A stretch of DNA of 64,000 bases, from contig NC_087062.1 in assembly GCF_963678635.1 (NCBI RefSeq), forward strand, positions 15,239,789 through 15,303,788, in the 5' to 3' direction. The stretch is from Symsagittifera roscoffensis. Its lineage: Eukaryota > Xenacoelomorpha > Acoela > Convolutidae. A model generated the notes under the pieces. That model ran no database searches and was not told the origin of the DNA. It saw only the letters and a program-made list of their open reading frames with translations. Positions 12,715-22,332 of this stretch are shown here, piece by piece; the first letter of the stretch is position 1, and the number at the start of each line of letters is the position of its first letter. Made by a program: the position numbers and the translations under genes.

Positions 12715-15009
12715 AGCAGCGGTTTTGTCCTCATGATCGAGGATTACGTTCAAAACGGAAAAACCGACAAAAAAGTAAAAATTTATGCACCAGTCTCATA
12801 CGGTTCACGACTGTTTAACTCAGGTCGACTCAAATTGTCGATATATTGCAAGCAATTCTTAGCATTGTATTTTGCGCTCTAAACTTTTTCTCATTGAATA
12901 TGGGTATGCAAAAAACCTGTTATTATCCTGACGGATAGTAAAAGTTTAACTTCATTTTTTCCAACAAAGTTCATGCCCCCATCAATTTGGAATTTTTTGG
13001 ATAGAGTTCTGTCATTCAATATAGTTCTTGCACATTTCCCAGGAAAGGCAAATGAAGCCGCTGATTTTCTATCAAGGATGCAAACTGACCCTAATCAAAC
13101 AGTATAACTATAATTTCAGGACTCAATACCAACCAGAGACATATTAGTGCAATCAAGAGCAAAAACACCAGACGTTACAATTTCTAAATTTGAGTTACCA
13201 GAGGAAATTTTAGCAACTAGCGAAGAAAGTTCCATGAGCCCAGAAATAGCAGCAGCTCTGAAACCACATCCAAATCTGATATCAGAAGTGCAAAACGTTT
13301 TGAAGTTTCAAGAAACAGGGACAGCAAAGAGAGAAGGAGAATTTTTCAAAAAATGAGAGAAAAAATAAAAGGACATGAAACAAGTTGTTCAATTGTTGTC
13401 AACAGGATGTAACGCAAACTTGACTTCTGCAATTTATGACATTAAGAAGTACCACAAAAATTTCGAAAGATCAGAATTAAGAAATGGCATTCTCTTCAGA
13501 AAATTTTTTGACGACACGGGAAAATTAAGTCATAGACAGGCTTGTATACCAAAACACTTGTGAAGTTTTATTTAGAAAACACAATGCACCTAGAGGAGGT
13601 CATTTAGGAAAAAAATAGAACAGCTCGATAATTCCGCAAGCGTTTTTATTTCCCTAGGTTTACCGATTTCTTAGCAAGATATATTAGAAACTGTCAAACA
13701 TGCCTAAATGTGAAAAGAGCACCAAACAGTAGTTTAAGAGCATATTTAGGGCACATGTCATCAGAGCAATCATTCCCAGGCGATATGATGAAAATTGATT
13801 TTGTGGGTCAATTTTCAGGCTCGATGTATCCATATGTACTAACTGAAATAGATATCTTCACTAAATATTTATTTGCAGAACCTCTGACCAGTCCAAGCGC
13901 TGCAGCAGTAGCAAAAGCCTTTGTTTCGATATTTTTTCAACACAGTTACATTCCTGAAACAATTCTGACTGATCTTGGAACAACATCGTTTTATGCATGA
14001 GCTCTCAAGAAGTTGGGACATAAAAATGAAACACGCTTCACTGAAACACCCCCAAACAGTAGCAGTAGTTGAAGGAGCACATGATTCTTTTGAAAGGATA
14101 ACAAAGATACACAAATGAAACATGGTCAAATTGGCATCGTTACTCAAACCTTGCCACGTTAATTTATAACACCTCTTATCATTCTTCAATAGGCACCAAA
14201 TCCAGCACAATCTTCCACGGAAGAAAGCCCACTAAGCCATTAGATCTAAGGTTCACATTAGACTATTTAATAAGACTATTTAATAGACATACAAGACTCA
14301 TTGATGTCTTCATACGCAGCAACGAAAAATAAGATTATTGAAGCTTATGATAAATATAGATGCTACTAGATGCTAATAAGAAAGCCCAATCACAGCCACT
14401 CAAAATATATCAGAATTGCCTTCTTTTGAACCCTGTATTGTTGAAACAAAATGAAACAAAATCGCAGAAGCTTTGGCTTTCACTTTACCGGATTGAAAAA
14501 ACTTTTTCAAGGTCAAATCATCTTATCCATAAAGTAGGATCGAATTACACACAATTTGTACACAGACTAAGATTAAGACCAATAGATCCGCAATGCCAGG
14601 TGGAGGACATTGAAGATTTAGACGAAAACAAATTTGAAAGAGATCCTTCACTTGGGAAATTTAGATCAGAACCTGATCTTTTTGACCAATATTTGGAGGA
14701 AAACTTTTTTCGCACCCATACTTTCTGTGCACCCAAACTTTTGCACCCAAATTTTTCTTTTGCACCCAACGGAAGAAGAACCACAAAATGATGACACTGA
14801 AACGCATCAAAATGGTTTCACTGCAGTTCCAGCGCCCATTTTGGCCCCACCGCCACCAGTCGCATTGCCGAGTTTAAGTACAAATGGACAAACAGCGATC
14901 AGTTTCCCGGCGCCTGCACCAATATCACCGCCCCCACTTGTAGTAGCACAATCCCAATTACACACTTCAATAGCTTGTGGCAGCGTAATTACGACGGAAA
15001 GCACAGAAG
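12715..15009 (+). pseudogene. E1 pol remnant: RNase H end, integrase and Pro-rich tail
   Basis: 12,720-13,105 reads in shifting frames as the RNase H C-terminal half (SYGSRLFNSG.., ILTDSKSLTSFF, then the connector AHFPGKANEAADFLSRMQ). Integrase follows: an HHCC-type zinc finger near 13,565-13,710 (HNAPRGGH ... NCQTC), then the catalytic core at 13,710-14,110 with Asp in MKIDFVGQF, Asp in ILTDLGTT and Glu in VVEGAHDSF, all three present. The C-terminal domain (KVGSNYTQFVHRLRLRP, then RSEPDLFDQYL) ends near 14,700, followed by a Pro-rich tail (APPPPVALPSL) to about 15,000. Frames change several times and in-frame stops occur, so this is a dead copy. Classification as Ty3/Gypsy integrase rests on the motif set; the RLRP/EPDLFD tail recurs in env-bearing elements. 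Confidence 0.85.
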
Positions 15010-15770
15010 CGACAAAATTAAAACGAAAGAAAAACTTTCAGAGGAAGTGAGACAGAAAAGTATACCCAACACAGACAAAATTGCACAACATGAACAGCTG
15101 CTAGCAGTTGCAGTTGAAATATAGAACTCTCAAACAGCATCAGAAAAAGAAGCAAAACTTGAGAAGCGTTTAGACACCTTGAAGAAGAACTCAGAGCAGA
15201 TGAAATCAAAGATTCCTATTCCTACTTTTCCTACAAAATACCCAAAAAGGAGTAACAAAGGAGTTCCAGGACCATCAATTGATCTCTCGTAGTCAAAATT
15301 TTAGTTAAATAGCTCTGATCCTACACCAAAATTAAACTTGTCACCAAGCATTAGCATTTTTCAAGGAGATATAATAAAAAGCAACGAACAAGCATTATGC
15401 CATTCTGTTTCCTCGGAATTAAAAATGTCACAAGGACTAGCATAAATGTTCAGACATACGTTTAGAACCCTAGCAAGCGTCAGACAATACAATAACGCGC
15501 TCCAGCCTGGCTGATTAATAGCACGTTATTGTATAGAGCAAGAAAAACTGATTTACAACTTAGTCACTAAAATTTTTTTTAACAAACCAACTTAAAAAGA
15601 TTCAAGTCAAACTCTGGAAAGATTGAAGGCGCATATGCTTCGGAAAAACTTTCAGTCAGTAGCAATTCCCCGATTAAGTTGCGGATTGGTGAAATTAAGC
15701 TGGCCCAAGGTTCTAGAAATAGTCACTTCTATCTTTGGAAACTCAGGCATCAAACTAAAAGTTTTGTTGC
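15010..15770 (+). pseudogene. E1 macro domain (OARD1/TARG1 type) with upstream coiled coil, decayed
   Basis: One continuous frame with in-frame stops. The first part is a charged helix-forming stretch (KLSEEVRQKS, then EKEAKLEKRLDTLKKNSEQ). From 15,344 the frame matches the ADP-ribose-binding macro fold of the O-acyl-ADP-ribose deacylase group: FQGDIIKS (strand and GD loop), ALCHSVSSELKMSQGLA (phosphate-binding loop, like the family's 'LAHC.S.D..MG.GIA'), EKLIYNLVTK, then IPRLSCGLVKLSW (family 'PRIGCGLD.L.W') and a final IKLKVLL strand. Family members hydrolyse ADP-ribosyl esters. Here the Asp that follows CGL in active members is Val, and three stops (at about 15,440, 15,511 and 15,590) interrupt the frame. 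It sits between integrase and env in the sense direction, so it was probably a pol C-terminal or accessory domain of the element. Confidence 0.75.
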
Positions 15771-17030
15771 CCCCCAGCAAATTGTGTCATTTTTAAACTC
15801 AATTTTAGAACAAGGTCAGGCGCTTTCATTCCACAGGGTAACTTGTACAGCACCTAGGTCTGATCTAAGAAAAAATTTGTATCATTTGATTAGAACACCC
15901 ATTTTGGGGCAAAAGGTTCAAAAACGACCCAAAACGCAAACACACAGCCTGAGTGTTATAAAACACAGCCTTGCCCGAAAGGGTCTATGAACCCATTAGA
16001 ACTATTAGAGGCTTACCCTGTGAGTCTATACAATTGATAGAATCAAATTTTGTTTCTTAAATTAAGTTTTTTTTTCGCACAATTGACGAAATTTTGTCCC
16101 CAATTTCATTTGCCCACATCTCATTACCACGACATGCAATTCAGCCAAAATTGTACATAAACAGAGCTAGGTATATACTAAGTTGAGCCATGCCAAAAAA
16201 AATACTTTCAACAAAACTGTCATGTACTTTTTGAACGATCAAAATTGGTTCCGAAAAAATCTCTAGAAATTTTTGGGGACACCACAACAATACGTTCAAT
16301 TACCAAAAAAGTGAAAAAAAGGTGACATAAAATAAAAAACAGCCACTCCGCCAAAGGTAGTCCGCAAATTTTAGACACCATTTTGAGCACAAAAAAAATT
16401 CGAATTGCACAAAAAGCCCTCGAAAAACAGGCCAAAAACGGCCCGATTTTAATGGAGTTTGAAGGTTCAATTTTTTTCAATTTTTTCAAAAAATCGTGAA
16501 ATCTTATTTTGCGAGACCCAAGATCTAGCCTATAATAACCAGATTAGGTAATAAAAGCAGGCCCAGAACATAAACATAGGGAAAATGGTTTCCCAACCCA
16601 GACCTCTGAAATCCACCAAAAAACAAGGAATTTGGGCATTTTTTTCCAATTTTTTCAAAACCAGGGTCGAAAATCAAATTTTTATGAAAATTGGGCCCTA
16701 AGCATGCCTATGGGCTAGGCCCAGGAAAAAAATTAGAAAAATCCGCCAGAGACTCGCCGAGGGAGAATTTTTTTACGATTTGTACATCTGGAAAAAACTT
16801 AAAATTTTTCAATTAAAAGGTATTGCACTTGCATATTTCGGTTGTAGCAGTACGCAAAGACACACAAAACACAACTGCTACTATTTAAGATCCGCGAAGG
16901 GTCTACTTCTGAACTCCAGCTGTGGAATCCAACTTTACATTGGCCTAATCTAATTAATATTTATGTGTTTAGATACCGTTTTTTCTGGTACAAACAATCC
17001 CAACCTTATTCCTTAAACCGTTAAAGGCAA
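15771..17030. other. E1 spacer between macro domain and antisense frame
   Basis: After the macro domain a + frame (to 15,987) reads on for about 70 codons without known motifs. From 16,000 to 17,030 I see no coding signal on either strand, only A/T homopolymers. Confidence 0.45.
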
Positions 17031-17036
17031 TTTACC

Positions 17037-17744
17037 TTAACGTTTTTTGCGGTAATTTTCCTTTTTAGATACAATTCCTGGCAGCGGTCTGAACGTTTTG
17101 CGGAAGACGTATGGCCTTTTCTTTCTTTCGTAGCTCTCGTCGATTTTCCTTACAATGACATCTCCAGCGTCACAGTTCAGTTTACTTGCTATTTTGCGCC
17201 TTGTTGGAGGACGGAGGACTTCGTTGATCCAACTGAATTTGCATAGGAACTCTTTTACCACTGCATAATTACTCTCGAATTTGACATATCTAGACCCATC
17301 GTTGGGTCGACCAGCTTTGAAACCAGTAACTAAAGAGGGAAAGTCTACAGTCAGAACGGCATGAGCTGCCCCTGGCGGCTGCCCAATTAGAGCTTCGGGC
17401 TTTGTAAATACTGCATACTTTTGATTATGAAAATCACCAGAACCCTGGTTAATGAGATCTAGAAAACTTTCCAAGCAATTAACACTTTGTGCAAGGAACT
17501 GAGAGGCTGGGCCCGGATCTGCAATCACGAACAATATTCGCCCAAATAAGGTACATGACACAGAATCGTCCAAAGCTGTTTCAACGTGGGCTTCTTTGAA
17601 CTAAGATCCAACTGAAAGCACGGCATCTGCGCTATGAAAGCTTAACCCAGAAGAAACTATCATTTCACTAGCTTTCTCTACGTAAAATGACCAGGATCTT
17701 TTAAATAAATCTGATTTCAGCTTTCTGATTTTCCGGTTTGCCAT
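17037..17744 (-). pseudogene. Antisense reading frame inside E1, unknown protein
   Basis: On the strand opposite to pol and env, the frame opens with ATG at 17,744 (MANRKIRKLKSDLFKRSW..) and runs 235 codons to a TAA at 17,037, interrupted only by one TAG at codon 48 (17,601-17,603). The 187 codons after the stop are uninterrupted. Composition looks coding: hydrophobic-aromatic core segments (CTLFGRILFVIADPGP, EFLCKFSWINEVLRPP) and a strongly basic tail (RKKRPYVFRKTFRPLP, then KKENYRKKR). The + strand over the same span has no long frame, so this is not the shadow of a sense gene. I do not recognise the family. Position between pol/macro and env, and reversed orientation, suggest an accessory gene of the element or a captured gene. 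Confidence 0.55.
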
Positions 17745-17801
17745 GTTGTTACTTTAAAGGGTATTCTGTAATTGACGCACGTTTGTACAGGTTTTCAAGG
17801 A

Positions 17802-18111
17802 TCAGGGTAATTCAGGAGAAACTACTACGAATTCTTCTTGATTCAATACTTCAACTGGTTTTTCGAACCAGCTAATCTCCTTGTCAAGCAAATGATGCAG
17901 TCATTTTGTCTTTGCTTTCTGAACAATTTGACTCCGTGTTTTGAGGCTTTTGCCGTCCAGCGTTTTTAAAGACTTCCAACGCAACCGTATCTTTTCTTCT
18001 TTTGTCCTTCAAAAAGCTCGATGTCAAATCAGGGGATCTTTTCGTTTCTCGATGATAATAGACATTACACGAAAATATTGCACACAAAACTATCTGAAAA
18101 AAAACATGCAA
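17802..18111 (-). other. Possible further antisense coding remnant upstream of the unknown frame
   Basis: Minus-strand frame 18,111-17,884 (75 codons; basic middle RKDTVALEVFKNAGRQK) is followed in another frame by a 30-codon stretch ending at a TGA (17,802) that looks protein-like (EISWFEKPVEVLNQEEFVVV). If real, it is frameshifted and lies just upstream of the antisense ATG. The pieces are short, so this is weak. Confidence 0.25.
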
Positions 18112-20100
18112 AAATCAAGCAAAGAGAAACAAACACGGGTTATCATGCAATAAACATGCACTCAACATACAGAAAACATCTAACTACTCTTTTCCAAAAC
18201 AAGAAGAGAACATAAAATGACACCAAATTGAAACACATGTTCATGCTGAGATCATATCCAACATCTCCCTCTTTAACATCTCTCTTCCCATCTCTACATA
18301 CTCCCATCCAATCCTTGATACACGGCCCCTCCTCATTAATACACACTTCTCCATCACAACACAACAGTTTCTTCCCAAATACATCAACTTCTTCAAAGGC
18401 CCAAAGGCACGAAACAATGAACAAAAACAAAGCCAATTTCGTTTTTCAAATGATCTGAAAAATTCCAATTAAATTAGATTAAATGTATTCAGCCCTCATA
18501 GCACTCAACACAGCTCAATCATAATGGAATGCTGACATCAACTCAGATGAACATTCAGAGGCGATATTGGAAAATGGAATCATCTTCAATTATGAATCGA
18601 AATTTCTCCAAGTGAAAAACAAGGTTTCTTTAGCAAAACAGGAATTTACGTCCCTGCGCAAATATGCAGCCTCATTTCTCTATGAAAAACAACAAAATCC
18701 AATCTGAGGCAAAAACGAGAACCCGCCTTAGCGATTGCAGCCCTAGTATCAGTTGGACTTTTCGGAGGTGAAATTCTACTAGGAAAAACAGCCGATTGTG
18801 GACTACGAAGAACTTTTGGATCCTGCAATGATAAGTCTAAAGAAAATGCTGAAAACATTGACAGACTCTCTGAATTGGCCCGCCAAATAGCTGAAAATGT
18901 CTTTACGCTTGCAGAAAATCTAGATGAAAAATACTTCATGGTAACGAGTGAATTTTATTCGATAAAACAGGCACAAGACGAAATATTACAAAACCAAAAC
19001 TGAAACTGGGAAATTATTCAAGAGCACTTTGAAGTTTTTAAGCAAAACTATCACATTCTACGGGACTGTGATCACTTTTCATTCACAAGACAGCAGATTA
19101 ATTTCAATCATGATACGGTCTCCTCGTTGCTTGCAATTACTTTTGCAAATGTGAAATCGTACGGATCAGCTCTCTACTTCATCGCATCAACATGCTTAAC
19201 TCGATACGTCTTTGCTGAATAAATTTCTGCCAATATCGCTAGTACCACGAGACTCATTGATTTAAATTCTGGAAGAAATTTCCAAAATGCAAAGCCATGC
19301 CCCTGATCGACTTTCACTAGCCATTCTGATGGAAGCTTCTCGGCAAACTTCATTTACGGTCTTCCATGCCATTCCAGTCTCGATTCCACACTACGAGAAG
19401 GATAAAGCGATAATGTGGAAAACGAAAGCTACCTACTTGGCAATATCAGAGGACAATATGAAAACTGCAGCATTAACGGAGCACAATCTGATACACTGCC
19501 TTGGATCTTCAAGACATCAGATTTGCCACGAAAAGATCCCTACTGAGACAGGACACGGATCGTGCCTGGCAACTCTTTTCTTCAAAGGGAATCTAGACAC
19601 ACTGAAAGTATGCGACACCGAACAGATCCAGTTAACTTCCACTTAAAAAGCTGAAAATCTAGGATTTGGGGTATGGCTGATCACATCAGCAACATCTGCA
19701 TGCACCCTTTTCGAGTCTGATATAGAATTGACAACCGCCAGCGGATTAGAGAAGTTCCCGGGATGCCATATCTGCATTGTAACAGTGGATTGTGGAAAAC
19801 AAATAGTAGGGCCTAATATAAAATGTCGATCTCATTTAGCAACATGCGAACAGCTCCCAGCAATCAAAATCAACCTCCATTTTTAGGACCCGATCTAAAA
19901 CTTGCTAAGCGATTTGCCGAAATTGGAGGACATGCCATATTACGACCCAAAAACGGATGCGGGAATCGAATTATTCAAGGAAATAAAGAAGAAGCTGAGG
20001 ACATGCCCAGCTTCTTACCGACGTGGTCACTGTCAAAGAAGGCTTGCTAATGAAGATTGCCGTTCCACTAGCTTCTCGGCAAACTTCATTTACGGTCTTC

Positions 20101-20206
20101 CATGCCATTTCAGTCCCGATTCCACAGTACGAGAAATTGGAATCGGGACTGAAATGGCATGTAAATTTATTCAGCAAACTCGATACCGTCTTTGCTGAAT
20201 AAATTT
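20101..20206. repeat. Double inverted repeat at env array junction 1
   Basis: Two adjacent perfect hairpins. The first has 24-bp arms (20,101-20,124 and 20,138-20,161) with a 13-nt loop. The second has 16-bp arms (20,163-20,178 and 20,191-20,206; AAATTTATTCAGCAAA) with a 12-nt loop. The inverted arms are copies of env sequence from both sides of the junction. Confidence 0.9.
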
Positions 20207-21163
20207 CTGCCAATGGCGCTAGTACCACGAGACTCATTGATTAAAATTCTGGAAGAAGTTTCCAAAATGCAAAGCCATGCCCGTGATCGACTTTCACTAG
20301 CCATTCTGATGGAAGAAATTCTATCCTACTATGAAGCCCAGCTTCCTACCGACGTGGTCACTGTCAAAGAAGGCTTGCTAAAGAAGATTGCCGTTCCACA
20401 AGCTTCTCGGCAAACTTCATTTACGGTCTTCCATGCCATTCCAGTCCCGATTCCACAGTACGAGAAGGATAAAGCGATAATGTGAAAAACGGAAGCTCCC
20501 TAGTTGGCAATATCAGAGGACAGTATGGAAACTGCAGCATTAACGGAGTACAATCTGATACACTGCCTTGGATCTTCAAGATATCAGATTTGCCACGAAA
20601 TGATCCCTACTGAGACAGGACACGGATTGTGCCTGGCAACTCTTTTCTTCAAAGGGAATCTAGACACACTGAAAGCATGCGACACCGAACAGATACAGTT
20701 AACTGCCACTAAAAAATCTAGGATTTGGGGTATGGCTGATCACATCAGCAACATCTGCTGCATGCACTCTTTTCAAGTCTGATATAGAATCAACAACCGC
20801 CAGCGGAATAAAGAAGTTCCCGGGATGCCATATCTGCATTGTAACACTGGATTGTGGAAAACAGTTAGTAGGGCCTAATATAAAATATCGATCTCATTTA
20901 GCAACATGCGAACAGCTCCCAGCAATCAAGATCAACGTCCATTTTGAGGACCCGATCTCAAACTTGCGAAGCGAATTGCCAAAATTGGAGGACATGCCAT
21001 ATTACGACCCAAAAACGGAAGCGGGAATCGAATTATTCAAGGAAGTAAAGAAGAAGCTGGAGGACATGCCCAGCTTGTTACCGACGTGGTCACTGTCAAA
21101 GAAGGCTTGCTAAAGAAGATTGCCGTTCCACTAGCTTCTCGGCAAACTTCATTTACGGTCTTC

Positions 21164-21269
21164 CATGCCATTTCAGTCCCGATTCCACAGTACGAGAAAT
21201 TGGAATCGGGACTGAAATGGCATGTAAATTTATTCAGCAAACTCGATACCGTCTTTGCTGAATAAATTT
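21164..21269. repeat. Double inverted repeat at env array junction 2
   Basis: Exact counterpart of 20,101-20,206, displaced by 1,063 bp. Confidence 0.9.
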
Positions 21270-22226
21270 CTGCCAATGTTGCTAGTACCACGAGACTCAT
21301 TGATTAAAGTTCTGGAAGAAGTTTCCAAAACGCAAAGCCATGCCCGGGATCGCCTTTCACTAGCCATTCTGATGGAAGAAACTCTATCCTACTATGAAGC
21401 CCAGCTTCCTACCGACGTGGTCACTGTCAAAGAAGGCTTGCTAAAGAAGATTGCCGTTCCACTAGCTTCTCGGCAAACTTCATTTACGGTCTTCCATGCC
21501 ATTCCAGTCCCGATTCCACAGTACGAGAAGGATAAAGCGATAATGTGAAAAACGGAAGCTCCCTAGTTGGCAATATCAGAGGACAGTATGGAAACTGCAG
21601 CATTAACGGAGTACAATCTGATACACTGCCTTGGATCTTCAAGATATCAGATTTGCCACGAAATGATCCCTACTGAGACAGGACACGGATCGTGACTGGT
21701 AACTCTTTTCTTCAAAGGGAATCTAGACACACTGAAAGCATGCGACACCGAACAGATACAGTTAACTTCCACTAAAAAATCTAGGATTTGGGGTATGGCT
21801 GATCACATCAGCAACATCTGCTGCATGCACTCTTTTCAAGTCTGATATAGAATCAACAACCGCCAGCGGAATAAAGAAGTTCCCGGGATGCCATATCTGC
21901 ATTGTAACACTGGATTGTGGAAAACAGTTAGTAGGGCCTAATATAAAATATCGATCTCATTTAGCAACATGCGAACAGCTCCCAGCAATCAAGATCAACG
22001 TCCATTTTGAGGACCCGATCTCAAACTTGCGAAGCGAATTGCCAAAATTGGAGGACATGCCATATTACGACCCAAAAACGGAAGCGGGAATCGAATTATT
22101 CAAGGAAGTAAAGAAGAAGCTGGAGGACATGCCCAGCTTGTTACCGATGTGGTCACTGTCAAAGAAGGCTTGCTAACGAAGATTGCCGTTCGACTAGCTT
22201 CTCGGCAAACTTCATTTACGGTCTTC

Positions 22227-22332
22227 CATGCCATTTCAGTCCCGATTCCACAGTACGAGAAATTGGAATCGGGACTGAAATGGCATGTAAATTTATTCAG
22301 CAAACTCGATACCGTCTTTGCTGAAAAAATTT
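22227..22332. repeat. Double inverted repeat at env array junction 3
   Basis: Third counterpart, displaced by a further 1,063 bp. The second hairpin has one mismatch (GCTGAAAAAA where the others have GCTGAATAAA). Confidence 0.9.

Noticed and set aside
15440-15592. Use of a non-standard genetic code (TAA/TGA read as sense) to explain stops in the macro domain
   Set aside because: The tubulin gene uses the standard code with no in-frame stops, and E1 carries frameshifts as well, so decay is the simpler explanation.
18228-18458. Plus-strand Ser/Pro/His-rich 76-codon protein
   Set aside because: The CT-rich sequence just before env looks more like untranslated or splice-acceptor sequence; no homology seen.
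20101-22332. CRISPR-like array or regulatory hairpin array
   Set aside because: The repeats are env coding sequence spaced 1,063 bp apart in a eukaryotic retroelement; hairpin arms are copies of adjacent env sequence.
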